Positions 1-10,450 of a stretch of DNA of 64,000 bases are shown piece by piece. This stretch comes from Hypericum androsaemum (lineage: Eukaryota > Streptophyta > Magnoliopsida > Malpighiales > Hypericaceae), in the NCBI GenBank assembly GCA_963995505.1, contig OZ023187.1:11495176-11559175 (forward strand), written 5' to 3'. The notes under the pieces were generated by a model that did not search any database, was not told the DNA's origin, and saw only the letters and a list, made by a program, of their open reading frames with translations. How positions within the stretch are numbered: position 1 is the stretch's first letter; every line of letters begins with the position of its first letter. The translations under genes were made by a program, and so were the position numbers.

Positions 1-417
1 GAGCTACTCTTGACTTTTCTCAGACTTGAAACTCGCGTCCAACTCCTTTCCATCCCTTCCCCGACTCCGGGGACTTTCCTTCCTCGCCGGTGAGGGATGA
101 AACAATAACCTACTGCAATACGAGATTTTTTTTTAAATGGGCAAAAAATATACATATTTTTCTTAAATAGTTAAAAAGTTATACATATTCTATAAATAGG
201 TTAAATAGTTTATTTAGGGTATATGTATAACTTTTTGTTATGAAAAATATGTATATTTTTTGTTAATTTCAGAATAAATCTCCTGCAAGCGCCCAAGCTG
301 TTCAATGCCCCACCGGTGCCCAAGGCCATTGCTAGAACCATCGGAGAGCCGGTCCGGATCGATGAGAACACACTCTCTGCCCAACGTGGAAGGTACGCCA
401 GTGTGTGCGTGTAGTTG

Positions 418-786
418 AACCTGGACGAACCACTCCCCAGCATCATCTTCGTCAACGACATCTGCCTCCAAGTCGAATACGAAGGGCTACACGTCGTTTG
501 CCTCCACTGTGGATGCTACGACCACCAGAAGGAGGCGTGTCCCTCCAATCCCTCCTCGATTTCTGGCCAGGTGAATGGCTGCCCCCCTACGATCCCCACC
601 CAACCGACAGCCAGAATAGTAATGCTGGCTACGACCAAGGTGTCCCAACCACAAGAAACCTCTCCCACAAAGTCCTCCGCACCCACCGCTGAGCCTGAGA
701 CTACTCTAGGCCTTTGGATGGTGGTGGCCCACCGGCAGCAACGACCACATCAACAGGGGACGGTGAACACCCTCACCGAAAATTGA
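418..786 (+). pseudogene. LINE ORF1 zinc-knuckle fragment
   Basis: The translated frame contains VCLHCGCYDHQKEAC, a CX2CX4HX4C zinc knuckle, preceded by the GLHVVCLHC context typical of plant LINE ORF1 proteins (DUF4283 plus CCHC). Such proteins coat element RNA. The DUF4283 domain normally found upstream is not recognisable here. Read as a truncated, inactive fragment. Confidence 0.75.
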
Positions 787-1102
787 TTCGGAGCCCTCTC
801 TAACCCTAATATTCCAAGCTGTCAATTTTCCTCTGGAATTGATCCAGGTGCCATCTCCAATGAACCGATTCCTCAGGAAGCTATAATTTCCCAATCCGGG
901 ATGACAACCCTATCTACCAGGTAGCGTGATTCTCCATCTTTCACCCATAAGGAACCAGCTTTGAAATGAGGCAGAGTCACGAGCCCCTGGTCAATCCCTA
1001 ACGGGAAATGCCGTCCCTAATGCTTCCCTTCCCGGCTCGACTTCTCTGACGCTCTCCACTGCTATCTCATCTCCCTCTATTTTTAACACAAAAAATACTA
1101 AT

Positions 1103-1659
1103 TTGTTGTCTCCCTTTGATTTAATCAGGTTTCGAACACAGGTTAAGAAGGAAAAAAAGGTAGATGTGGTCCAGATCAAAGCAAAATGGGTTCCAAGGAA
1201 ATCAAAGGCCCAGCAGGAGGAGGGCCTTTCTGATGGGGACTCTTCCAAGATAAAGAAAAGGTCCCAGGCTGCGAGACAAGCGGGCCCAAAACTAGGGAAA
1301 AGCCAACATATGGTTGGACCAAGCCGAACCTACCCTAACCAGAAAGCCACTTCTAATAAGGTCGGCCCAACCCGAACAAATACTTGATCTCGCCTATTGG
1401 GTCACACTACGGACATGAAGCCCAACAAGCTGACGAGCCAGTCGAAATGGAGGCCCTGAAGCAAGAAGTCACAGACGAGACCTATGCTAAATTAATCTTC
1501 AAATTTTGGGCCTCTGGGAGTGCCCCAGCAGAGGCTTCGAGTAATCCACCCAAGTCTGGTCTAGTGGACCCGATCGAACCTGCGGCCCAGCCTTCATGCG
1601 AACTGATGACTGATTCTAAGGATAGAGAAGAAATGGGCCCAATGGCCATGTCGGCATGA
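1103..1659 (+). pseudogene. Probable LINE ORF1 C-terminal tail
   Basis: Two overlapping short frames (1,103-1,387 and 1,384-1,659) encode a lysine-, proline- and serine-rich low-complexity tail. It sits between the ORF1 zinc knuckle and the reverse transcriptase remnants, where plant LINE ORF1 proteins usually have a poorly conserved tail. There is no domain evidence; the assignment is by position only. Confidence 0.35.
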
Positions 1660-1979
1660 TGTTTGAACCTACTACTTGCACCCATCCCTCCCTCTATCTT
1701 TATCTTATTTTATTTTCTCCTCATACCAAATTTATCTATCTTATTTTGAAATTGTTGTGGCATCGAAAGCCCTCAATTTTAGCAAGTCGCTAGGAGTTTG
1801 ATTCAGTAGTATACCGAGCGTGTCGAGGCATTCATGCAGAGTGGGGCATACAACTCCTCTGGTCCGAGCCTACAGTGTAGCTCTCCATTCAGGTTCGAGA
1901 TAGCCAGTTTATTCAGGCAAGTGTCAACCACCATCAAGGATCTTCTTAACTAACTATCGTTTATGCTATCTAGACCTCC

Positions 1980-3170
1980 TCTGCGAGGCCTCAGTTACCC
2001 AGGTTGAGGTGTTTGGTGACCTTCTGGAGACCTTCTGTGTTTGTTTGTGATATTGTGTTAGTCTGTCCAAGTCTAAGGTCATGGTTTCCCAGAACGTCAG
2101 CTCAGAGCTTGCTAGCCAACTCAATTATGTGACGGGTATCCCTCTGACCTCAGATATGGGTCAGTATTTGGGTGCCCATACTAACCTCAGACAGACCATT
2201 GTTAGTCGTACCACTTTATTCTGACAAAGCTGTGTGGCAAGATGGCTAGATGAAAGGTGAGATCCTTGAGTCAGACAGGTCATCTGACACTCGCTCTCTC
2301 ATTTCTATCATCTATCCCCTCCCACACGATGTAGATAGATCTGTTCCCTACTAGCTTGTGTTGGGATATGGAATGTTGCATTCGCGAGTTCATTTCAGGC
2401 TCCCATCATGACCACCGGCAAATTCATCTGGTCAGTTGGGATACACTGTGCCTCCCTAAGGAGGTAAGTGGCCTTGGGCTCCAATTGATGTGGAAGGTCA
2501 ATATGGCATCATTTTCTAAGCTGCCATTGAGATATCTCTAGTTTCAGACCTCCTCTGGGCGTGCATTCTGATTAGCAAGTATGGTAGGGGTGGAGTCGAC
2601 CTGGATTTGTTGAAGCCAAAGCATAGCTCTTCTGCCACCTGGCAGGCCACAGTAAAGGTCTCTCAGATTCTTGTCTAAGGCCTCCATTGGAACGTGGGTA
2701 ATAGTTGCCGTACATCCTTTTAGGATGACATATGTCTCTCTCCCTCTCCTCTCTCGAACCACCTCCTTACCGATCTCCTTGTGGAGGAGGCCGAAAAGCG
2801 GGTCGCTAAGTATTGGTCCCCTAGTGACGATTGGGATATTTCTCATTTTGAGGCCTTCTTGCTTCCATATATTATTGGTTCTCTGACTTTGACTCTTTTA
2901 CAGGTCTCGTCAGATTAGACGGTCTCTTTATCCTGGGGTTTCACTCAAGATGGGAATTTTTCTACTCATTCTCTGTATAGAATTTTGTGCAGGGATGTGG
3001 AGATACCGCCAACTGACCCGATTTGGCTACGGATTATGATGTTACGCGTCCATGAAAGGATCCAGTTTTTCATTTGGTTGTTCTGTGATTGCAGGTTAAT
3101 GACGAATACAGAGCGGGCTCGAAGACACTTCACGGAGGATGATACATGCCTAAGATGTAGCATATAGTCC
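1980..3170 (+). pseudogene. LINE reverse transcriptase C-terminal and zf-RVT remnants
   Basis: In shifting frames, stretches match the end of a plant LINE reverse transcriptase. Around 2,060-2,190 reads SLSKSKVMVSQNVSSELA and then a DMGQYLGAH-type motif. Around 2,395-2,480 reads HRQIHLVSWDTLCLPKE. Around 2,985-3,167 there is a zf-RVT-like region with FIWLFCDCRLMTNTERARR and a terminal CLRC. The catalytic YADD-type box is not visible, so it was lost or mutated. No open frame covers the domain. Confidence 0.75.
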
Positions 3171-3523
3171 GAGTCGCGCATACACATATTTCGTGATTGC
3201 AGGTTCTCTAGGACAGTATGGATGTCCCTCCTACCACGACTGCCACATGGCTTTTACACCGGGATGGATCCTCGTCGGTAGCTCTGAGCCAACATTTTCA
3301 ACACCACTGTCCCCACGATTGAGCCACCACGGGCAACGACTTTCGTGACTGCTTGTTAGTGGCTTTGGAGATGGCATAGTGATTTTTCTTTTCAGCAAGG
3401 CACCACCTTGGGGCACCCCCTTCCCTTATCACTTCACAAGCACAAGAGTTTGCTTGTATCCTGGCAGACCAGGATACTCTATTACCCCCCGGTCGGGAGA
3501 TCCTAGTCTCCTGGCAGCGTCCT

Positions 3524-4186
3524 GTGGATGGCTTCGTCAAGCTCAATACGGATGGAGTTTTGATGTGCAACCCGGGCCCTACTGGGCTGTTGGTATCAAC
3601 CGTGACTCGTGGCATCTGGTTGTGCAATTTTGCTAAGGGCATTAAGAGTTGTACCTCCTTAGTTATGGAGCTTTGGACTTTGATCCCTGGGCTTGAGCTG
3701 GACTCTTCTAGGAGGGTCCTAGTGGAGATGAACTCTTTTCTGGCCATCCTTTGCGTCAGACGGCTTGTTGACTTAGCTTACCCGCTGGCTACTCTGATAT
3801 CGAGGGCGAGGGATCTGCTAGCGATGGAGTGGAAGATTGACCTTCAGCACACCTGGCGGGAGGGGAACTGGGTCGCAGATGCACTTTCCAATTTTGCTCT
3901 TAAGATGCCCTTTGAGTACATTATGTTCGATGCTCCCTCGGGTTTCTGTATGGATGTTTATTTGGACAATTTGTGTTTTATTAGTCTTCCCTATTGTACT
4001 TGTATGTCTAGAGTTGTTAATGGCGCTGAGTCAATGGGGGTTCCACCTTCCCGAGTTGTATTACCTAGTGACGATATAAGGCCAGGTTATGTGATACACC
4101 AAACGTTAAGAGATAATTTTCTCCCCGAGGTACTCTTTTCCTATCACGGATTTTTTCCACTTAATTTTCTCGTGATAGGGTTTTGA
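3524..4186 (+). pseudogene. LINE RNase H-like domain (RVT_3 type)
   Basis: A 220-codon frame starts DGFVKLNTDG, the usual beginning of the RNase H-like domain that ends many plant L1 elements; its first Asp lies in NTDG. Later it has an HTWREGNWVADALSNFA segment, the conserved region carrying the last His/Asp positions. The family removes RNA from RNA:DNA hybrids. It is the best-preserved part of this element, but it has no intact upstream polyprotein and is presumably dead. Confidence 0.8.
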
Positions 4187-4758
4187 CGAGGCCGACGGTC
4201 GCAACCTCACAAGAGGCCGAGAGGGGGCCTTGCACTAAGTAGGATGTAATTGTCCATTTTGTTTATATATTTAGGGGTTTTTGCCCCTCTACTTCTACCA
4301 AAAATAATAATAATTTAATATCGCACGTAGCAAAAAAATGTTGCCTAGCAGTATAAGATGTATAAGATTTGACAAAAATTTTAGATTCAAATCTAGACAA
4401 GGTATACTTGATGTACAAAATTACCTTAAAAAAATTAATATCACACGTCTGTTTAGTTTGCAAAAATTTAAACTTTGTAGCGATAAAATTCAGTAATAAA
4501 AACTGAACCAGAAAACTGAAAAAGAGTGCCGAGCGGATACCGCGTAAGCACAATTCTAGACCCTAGTAACAAAACCTATTCATCATAGCTATAGTAGTTG
4601 ATGAATTTGAGCGATTAATATCTAAAAAATATATGGAAAACTTTAGCCACTTCTTGTTTCTGCTCCTAATTCGACTAATTGCTATGAAAAAAATGTCATC
4701 AAGTCTATTCTCTTTTTTTTTGCATGACCTAAATAAAGCATTCAAATGCTCTAAATAG

Positions 4759-5203
4759 CATGGTTTTAAAACCCGGCCCGGAGTTACGACCCAGAATTCC
4801 TACCGTTTTCTGGGTCGGCCGGTCGGACCACCGGTCGGACCAAAAATATTTTTATTTTTAAATATTTTAAATAATATATATGTAGGTTAAAATATACTTA
4901 TTTTCTATACAAAAAAAGTAGACTTAATTTTTTATCTCTCCACTCTATAAATCTACTTTATTTATTTATTTATTACTTTATAAACTTGTCAAATCAATTT
5001 TTTTTCCTCGAAAACCACCAAAAAAGTCAATTTTGCCCATTTTTGTACTAACCGTGTTCGACCGGTCAGGGTGAACCTCAAAATCGACCGGTCCGACCAA
5101 ATTTGGTCCGGTTAGTACAGACCCCGGTCAAAAGCCTAAAAACGACCCGGTCTTGTGCCCGTTTCGCAGTCCAACCAGTCGGACCGCATTTTTTAAAACC
5201 ATG
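4759..5203. mobile_element. hAT-type MITE with 8-bp target duplication
   Basis: The ends CATGGTTTTAAAA (4,759-4,771) and TTTTAAAACCATG (5,191-5,203) are perfect 13-bp inverted repeats. The 8 bp CTAAATAG lies directly outside on both sides (4,751-4,758 and 5,204-5,211). An 8-bp duplication is the hallmark of the hAT superfamily. Subterminal GGTCGGACC/CCGGTC motifs occur near both ends in opposite orientation. No coding frame, so it is non-autonomous. Length 445 bp. Confidence 0.9.
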
Positions 5204-5211
5204 CTAAATAG

Positions 5212-6407
5212 AATATAGTAAATAGGCTTTAAAATGTTTTCGGAAAAAAGGCTTTAAAGTGGTGCAACAACAAGGATAATTATTACGGGCTCGGGCCTCA
5301 AAGTTCAACCTTTTTTGCTATTTATACAACTAAGGAAGTACAAAACTATAAATAACCACGTACTTCATCTAATCGTACGACCAAACCCAAGAAAAGGAGG
5401 GCCCACTAACCAGCACCACCTCATTTCAAAAGAAAAAAAAAGCATCACTAGTAAGTAAATCCGAAAAATAATAAGGGGTCGGAGTTATTATAAGGGTATT
5501 GTAATTATGGTTTACAAATTTGTCATTTAAAAAAATTTAGATTTATTTAGAATATTAATCTCAAATCTTACGAATGTAAAAATATTACTAAAAAAATTAT
5601 TAGACATTGTTAGAAAAATATCGACACTCACAAATATATGAACTTTCACAAAAAATTCCAAAAAATAAAGGGCGAGAACTACTTTGTCCTTTTCCCTTTT
5701 TCTTTTGTTAGCATATACATCTGTATTTGAGAGTCCACTAAACAATGCCAACTTTACCACACCCCGAAGCACCATTATTTGACATTTTCACTTTTTTGGG
5801 TTCAGTTTTTCGAAGGAAAATAGGCCACATTCTTTACCTTTTTTCTTCTTAAATTGTATCTATGGACCACAAATATTTTTCATTTCTCAATGGCAAAAAG
5901 CTCGAGAGTTGAATTGTTTTAACACTAGCTTTAGTTTGCAAAGCAACAAAGTTGTTTTAACACTACATTAAAGGGAAACGGAACTGCTGCAATAAGGATT
6001 TCATAATCTCATAACGGGGTCATCAGGCTTCACAATAAAACTCATGGTAAATAACTTAGATTTATTTAAAAAAAATTTGAGTTCTAATTTTATGAATGTA
6101 AGAAATACTATTGAGATAATGTCCCTCAATAGAACTCGGTAGTTCTACCAACGATTAAAAATATATCACGTTGTCTCTCTAGTCTAGAACATGGTGTCTG
6201 ATAGGGGTAAATTTAGCAAATAATCTACCAAACTTATGCAAATAGTACAGTGAATAAGTAGATTCGAACTGTGAGATTGACACACAAATCGAGGCAAAAT
6301 GATACGCATGGATTAAATATGCTTGATATGCTTGTAAAGAAAAAAATATTTAACAGAATAACAGCAATCAACGAGAATACAAACAATAACTCAATCAATG
6401 ATAAAGA
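5212..6407. other. Intergenic, no recognisable gene
   Basis: AT-rich sequence with short homopolymer runs. I see no conserved protein motif, RNA gene or paired repeat. Two stretches near 5,520-5,600 and 6,050-6,110 resemble each other weakly (AGATTTATTTA followed by TTAYGAATGTAA), suggesting old repeat debris. Confidence 0.5.
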
Positions 6408-6512
6408 TGTTGAGAATCCACATCGCTTAGTGCAAGAGTTGGAGGCAGTTTATAAGTGTAGAAAATTCACTAACCCAATGGCCTTAAAATTTAGGGTTGG
6501 ATATGGAGATTC

Positions 6513-6616
6513 TTTTTTTTAAAGGTAAATTTTTACACCATGACAATGTCAGAGCTTGAACCCTGGACCTCATATATAATTTACAACACCTTGTGCCGTT
6601 GGGCTAAAAACCCTTT
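6513..6616 (-). mobile_element. tRNA-derived SINE inside the TRIM 5' LTR
   Basis: On the minus strand the sequence starts near TAGCCCAACGGCACAAGG, resembling a tRNA A box. It continues through GGTTCAAGCTC (plus 6,552-6,562), resembling a B box (GGTTCRANNCC), and ends in a run of eight A (plus T-run 6,513-6,520). It is flanked by 18-bp direct repeats with two mismatches (6,495-6,512 and 6,617-6,634), as expected for a LINE-driven target duplication. Removing it and one repeat leaves a 5' LTR about as long as the 3' LTR. Family not recognised. Confidence 0.75.
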
Positions 6617-6639
6617 GGCTGGATATGGAGGTTCTAACA

Positions 6640-6652
6640 CGGTATCAGAGCG
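6640..6652 (+). promoter_or_regulatory. Primer binding site of the TRIM
   Basis: GGTATCAGAGC immediately after the 5' LTR end (TCTAACA) is complementary to the 3' end of plant initiator tRNA-Met, the usual minus-strand primer for these elements. Confidence 0.85.
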
Positions 6653-6879
6653 GGTTGATCTCGTGCTCATTGTTGTGCTTACACGATTCACATTTATCGC
6701 ATGTTGGCGAAGTCAAAGGCCGTGCAAACTTCGATCTGATGGGTCTTATTTGAGGGAGCGTGCTGAGAATCCTACATCGGTTAGTGCAAGAATTGGGGGC
6801 AAGTTTATAAGTGTGAAAAAATTACCAACCTATTGTTTTAAGATTTTAGGTCGGATATGGAGATTCTAACAAAAGATGA

Positions 6880-8027
6880 GTACGACATCCTACCAAGTTG
6901 ACAGATAATTGTATTGGGTTTATTATGAACTAGTATCCAGAGCTTCTAATGCACTATTCTCGGCTCTCATTGCGAAATAGCAAAACAAATCACCCCAGGT
7001 CTAATTATGAAACCCCTCCTTAAGGATCACCCCTCATATAGTTTGATTTATATGTGCTACCCTTAAGATGTATTATCAACTAGATCCATTACTCTAATCT
7101 CCTCTCGGTCTCATAGAAATGACTAAAATCATATTTCACTCAACCGCGCTACTCCGAATCAAATAATCTATACCTAATCTTCTCTCGGTCTTATAGGATA
7201 GGCCTAATTCAAGACTAACGTACTTTAAGTAGAACTAAGGATTAAGCACATCGAATAATAACTACTTCTGCAGATTTTTAACCCATAACCTGATCTACCA
7301 ACTATGTTGTACGTGCACCACACCCAATGAAAAACTACTCCCTACTTATATCAATCAAGGTCAATATTGTCATGCTAATCATAATGAAAAGCAAAAAGGA
7401 ATTAGTAAGGAAGGAGGTCACCAATATGACGGAAGTTTCACAAACTATTGAAAGAACACCAGAAGTATCCAAATAAAAAGTTAAACGGGTGATGTCCTGA
7501 AACCTAGACCTAATAAGGTTTATATAAAACTATGATGAAAATAACCTAACGAGAAGAAGGCCGCTAATAGGAAAAAACTTTAGCTTCTAGTCGGCCCGTA
7601 AGAACATAAGAATAGGCAAAATGACGACATAATGTTCTATGACTTTTTCTTACGTGGCTCAATTGGCGTACGCTAAGGTTGAATCGGCATACCCCAATGG
7701 TAATAGCAGAATTCAGCATACGCCAACTGAGTATTAGCTTACGCGAATTGGCTTGATCGTAGAATTAGACCTACGTAAGCCATTGGCATACGCTAATAGA
7801 CATCTAACTTTGGGCTTCCTCTTCTTGAACTCTACTGCTTCCCCGTTCCTTGCTCCATGCTCGAACCAAGCTCCACAAATTATTGAATTCCTACAAGATA
7901 AGATAAAGTGTAAATGTCCACTCTCAAGACTCAACTGGTGTGCAAATAACATAATACGTATAAGAAACTAAATGGAAAACACCAAGAATTACACGAAAAA
8001 TAAGTATGCGATTTGACTCGCATCACA
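6880..8027 (-). repeat. Athila/Tat-like 3' LTR remnant, minus strand
   Basis: On the minus strand an LTR begins TGATGCGAGTCAAAT at 8,027, directly after a GTGGGGGTG purine tract (plus 8,028-8,036). This is the same arrangement as the complete Athila-type element at 33,441-33,450. Internal features shared with the solo LTR at 10,451 include a cluster of near-palindromic TTGGCRTACGCYAA motifs (7,655-7,800) and a repeated CTCTCGGTCT motif near 7,115 and 7,175. The far end is diffuse and may abut the TRIM. Confidence 0.6.
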
Positions 8028-10100
8028 CCCCCACGCGTCAACTCTTACTTGTCCACAAGGAAGCATAACAATCATACCGAACAAATAAATCATTACAAAT
8101 AAACCATTCCGAGGAACTCTTTTGTTAAGTCAAATTTATGATTTAAGATCAACCCACAAATCGAGGTAGTTCCTCATAATTTTATCATTCAAAAAATAGT
8201 GAAGATCACTAGGGACAATACAGCAATAAGCACATGACATGAAGAGATAACTAAGGACACATTGCTCCATCATTTCACATCATCCCAAAATATTTTAGTT
8301 AGTGGTTAGCTCACACCGTGGCAGCTTAGGACTTCACTCTTAGATATTGGTAGGCCAAGTCAAATTTGGATCCTGGGACTCTATTTTTTTCAGCTACCTA
8401 CAACAATCTTCGAGCTTGTCCCAGTTAGGTTGGTATTGACCCCATCTTTTATCTTTATGGACTTGCGTTTTCATTTTCTTCTTGTCTTGAGCCTTTTTCT
8501 TAAGCTTATTTTTCTCATCATGCTTTTATCTTTTATCATTTGTTCTTTCAATTATATCCTACATGGTTTTTTTGGTTTGCTAATTTCCTAAACGTTGCCC
8601 TGCACCGAAAATATTTTTTTTAATTATGATTTTTGGCAGCAAGCTCATACACTCGGTTAGTCTTCCACGGGTTACCTAAAAATATTTTTATGATGTAGGC
8701 GGGAGTTGGTTACTAAGAGCGTACCCCTTAGACTACTCAAATATTCATTTGCCCCCTAATGATCACTTAGTCAAATTATAAGGTCTTTTAAAAAGCAAAA
8801 ACTACTTCTCAATATGCGCCTTACACTATCCTTGCTAGTTTAATCCTAGCATAAGCTTTCCTGGGGATTTTAAGTTTTTAATTGTTCATAAGTTTAAGAT
8901 TGCAAGCAGGTGACTCGATAAACTAAAGTAAAAACACACTCCTACTTAATAATCTAGACTACATCGCATGCAATAAAATAATAAAAAATATGTAAATATC
9001 CACCCACATACAGTTATTGCACACATTGTCCTTAATGTAGGGAAAACTAACTCACACAACAACACATAAGAATAGAATAAGAAAAAATAAAATAAAAGAT
9101 GGATAAAACCAAAAATGAGAGTGAACTATTACTGTCCTATCAATGTCTTGCGGAGGGGGAGGAGGTGGAGGCGGGTAGACGCATGCCTTTAGCAGTTGTA
9201 GGCGTTGTTCCTTTGTGGCTATAACTGTGTTGGCATTTTGTGCCTGCTGCATCTTGTGGCAGCAACATAGTTGATGTAAGCTCGTTGCTTCTATTGGTAA
9301 TCATATTGGGCTTGAACATAGGCCCGATGTTCAGCAGCTAGCTCCTGGCGAGTGAGCTCCATGACGGAGACTCTCTAAGTGAGATGGAGTAACGAGTCGA
9401 GATCGTAGTGGAGTACTTTGGCCACTGCAGATGCAGGCGTACCATCATGCTGAGGTTTAGGTGCATGAGGCTTGTGGCCAGGTCTTGCAGCATCTTGGAT
9501 CACAGATGAAGTTTGGATTGTCGATGGGAGTTGACCTCAAATCGTAGATAGAAGTGAGCCTCATGTCAGGGTCATCAATAGAAGGTCTGAATCGTCAATG
9601 TCCATGGGTCTTTGTATGGTTTAGATAGTCGACTAATGTAGGATGTTTTATCCTAACGGGATCGTCGGTCATAGTGAGATGGTCGATGGTATCATGGGGG
9701 TCATGATGGAGTCACCAAGAGGGAGGATCATCAATGGCGTATGAAGTTGTCTATGGCATTGAGTTGTTGATGGCTTCGACTCTAGGCTGAAGACTTGGTG
9801 AGGGGATGCTCCAAAGAAAGAGGAGGTGATGATCTTCAAGACGACAAAACACTAAAATTTTAACCTAGGAGCTCAAGGAGACCTGATGGCGGTAGGCTTG
9901 AGGAAGAGTGGATGAGCATGAAAGATTAATGAAGATAGGTTTCCTAAGATTGATAAGGATGGACTTTGATGAACATAGAGACAGTGATAAATTTCAAATC
10001 ATCGAGTCTGACTGAAACACGGTCAATCGTAGAAGGCTGCGGCTAGAATACTTTATCTATATAAGAAAAGCTTGGACATAGAACAAAATCAAACAAAAAA
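8028..10100 (-). pseudogene. Degenerate 3' internal region of an Athila-like element
   Basis: Continues from the minus-strand LTR. A purine tract (8,028-8,050) is followed by about 1 kb of noncoding sequence. Then, near 9,140-9,180 on the minus strand, a frame reads CVYPPPPPPPPQD, closely like the proline-rich C-terminus NIPPPPPSPPQD of the extra ORF at 30,644-31,822. Upstream protein remnants (minus, about 9,250-9,400) contain MELTRQELAAEH and are interrupted by stops. It looks like a dead, diverged ORF3 plus 3' noncoding region; the rest of the element is missing. Confidence 0.5.
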
Positions 10101-10450
10101 ATCCCAAACTCTTAAGCTTTTTGCCTTAAAAAAACTTTACTTTAGTACTATGTGGTTTGGTTATTTGACAGTTACAACCCTGTAGTTTAAAATACATCAA
10201 AATGGTCCCTGAGGTTTAAATGGGACCTCACGGGAAGCTACCCGGCTGTCAGAACTTAAAAACTGCCATTTTGTGCCCACGTGGCACGCAAAACTGGGAA
10301 ATTTTTTATCCCAGTATCGCTGAGTTGTCTAGAAGAAATTTTTTAAAATAATCCAAAGTCTGTTTATATTTTTCAAAATACTCCTCTTCTTCCTCCTCCC
10401 CTCTTCTCTCTCCTCCTCCTCCTTCTCACTGCCTCTTCTCTCTCAAACAA

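Larger units (their letters stand above)
250..4315 (+). mobile_element. Decayed L1-type LINE, plus strand
   Basis: Broken pieces of a plant L1-type non-LTR retrotransposon occur in the expected order: an ORF1 zinc knuckle, a charged ORF1 tail, reverse transcriptase C-terminus, zf-RVT-like region, and RNase H. The endonuclease and the N-terminal half of the reverse transcriptase are not visible, so a large internal deletion is likely. Frameshifts and stops are frequent. The 3' end (about 4,080-4,315) closely matches a second copy ending near 58,290: both carry a hairpin around TATCACG/CGTGATA, then a run reading AGGCCGAGA, so the two belong to one family. The outer boundaries are approximate and I found no target duplication. 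Confidence 0.8.
6408..6871 (+). mobile_element. TRIM (miniature LTR retrotransposon)
   Basis: The 3' LTR is 6,761-6,871, from TGCTGAGAATCC to GATTCTAACA. The 5' LTR is 6,408-6,639, enlarged by a SINE insertion. Directly after the 5' LTR lies CGGTATCAGAGCGGG, the initiator-methionine tRNA primer site used by many plant LTR elements. A short purine tract (TGAGGGAG) precedes the 3' LTR. The target duplication AAAGA flanks the element (6,403-6,407 and 6,872-6,876). The internal region is only about 120 bp and has no coding capacity, which defines TRIMs; they rely on proteins from other elements. Confidence 0.88.

Noticed and set aside
4360..4420. Possible SINE B box (GATTCAAATCTAG)
   Set aside because: No A box at proper spacing, no tail, no flanking direct repeats.
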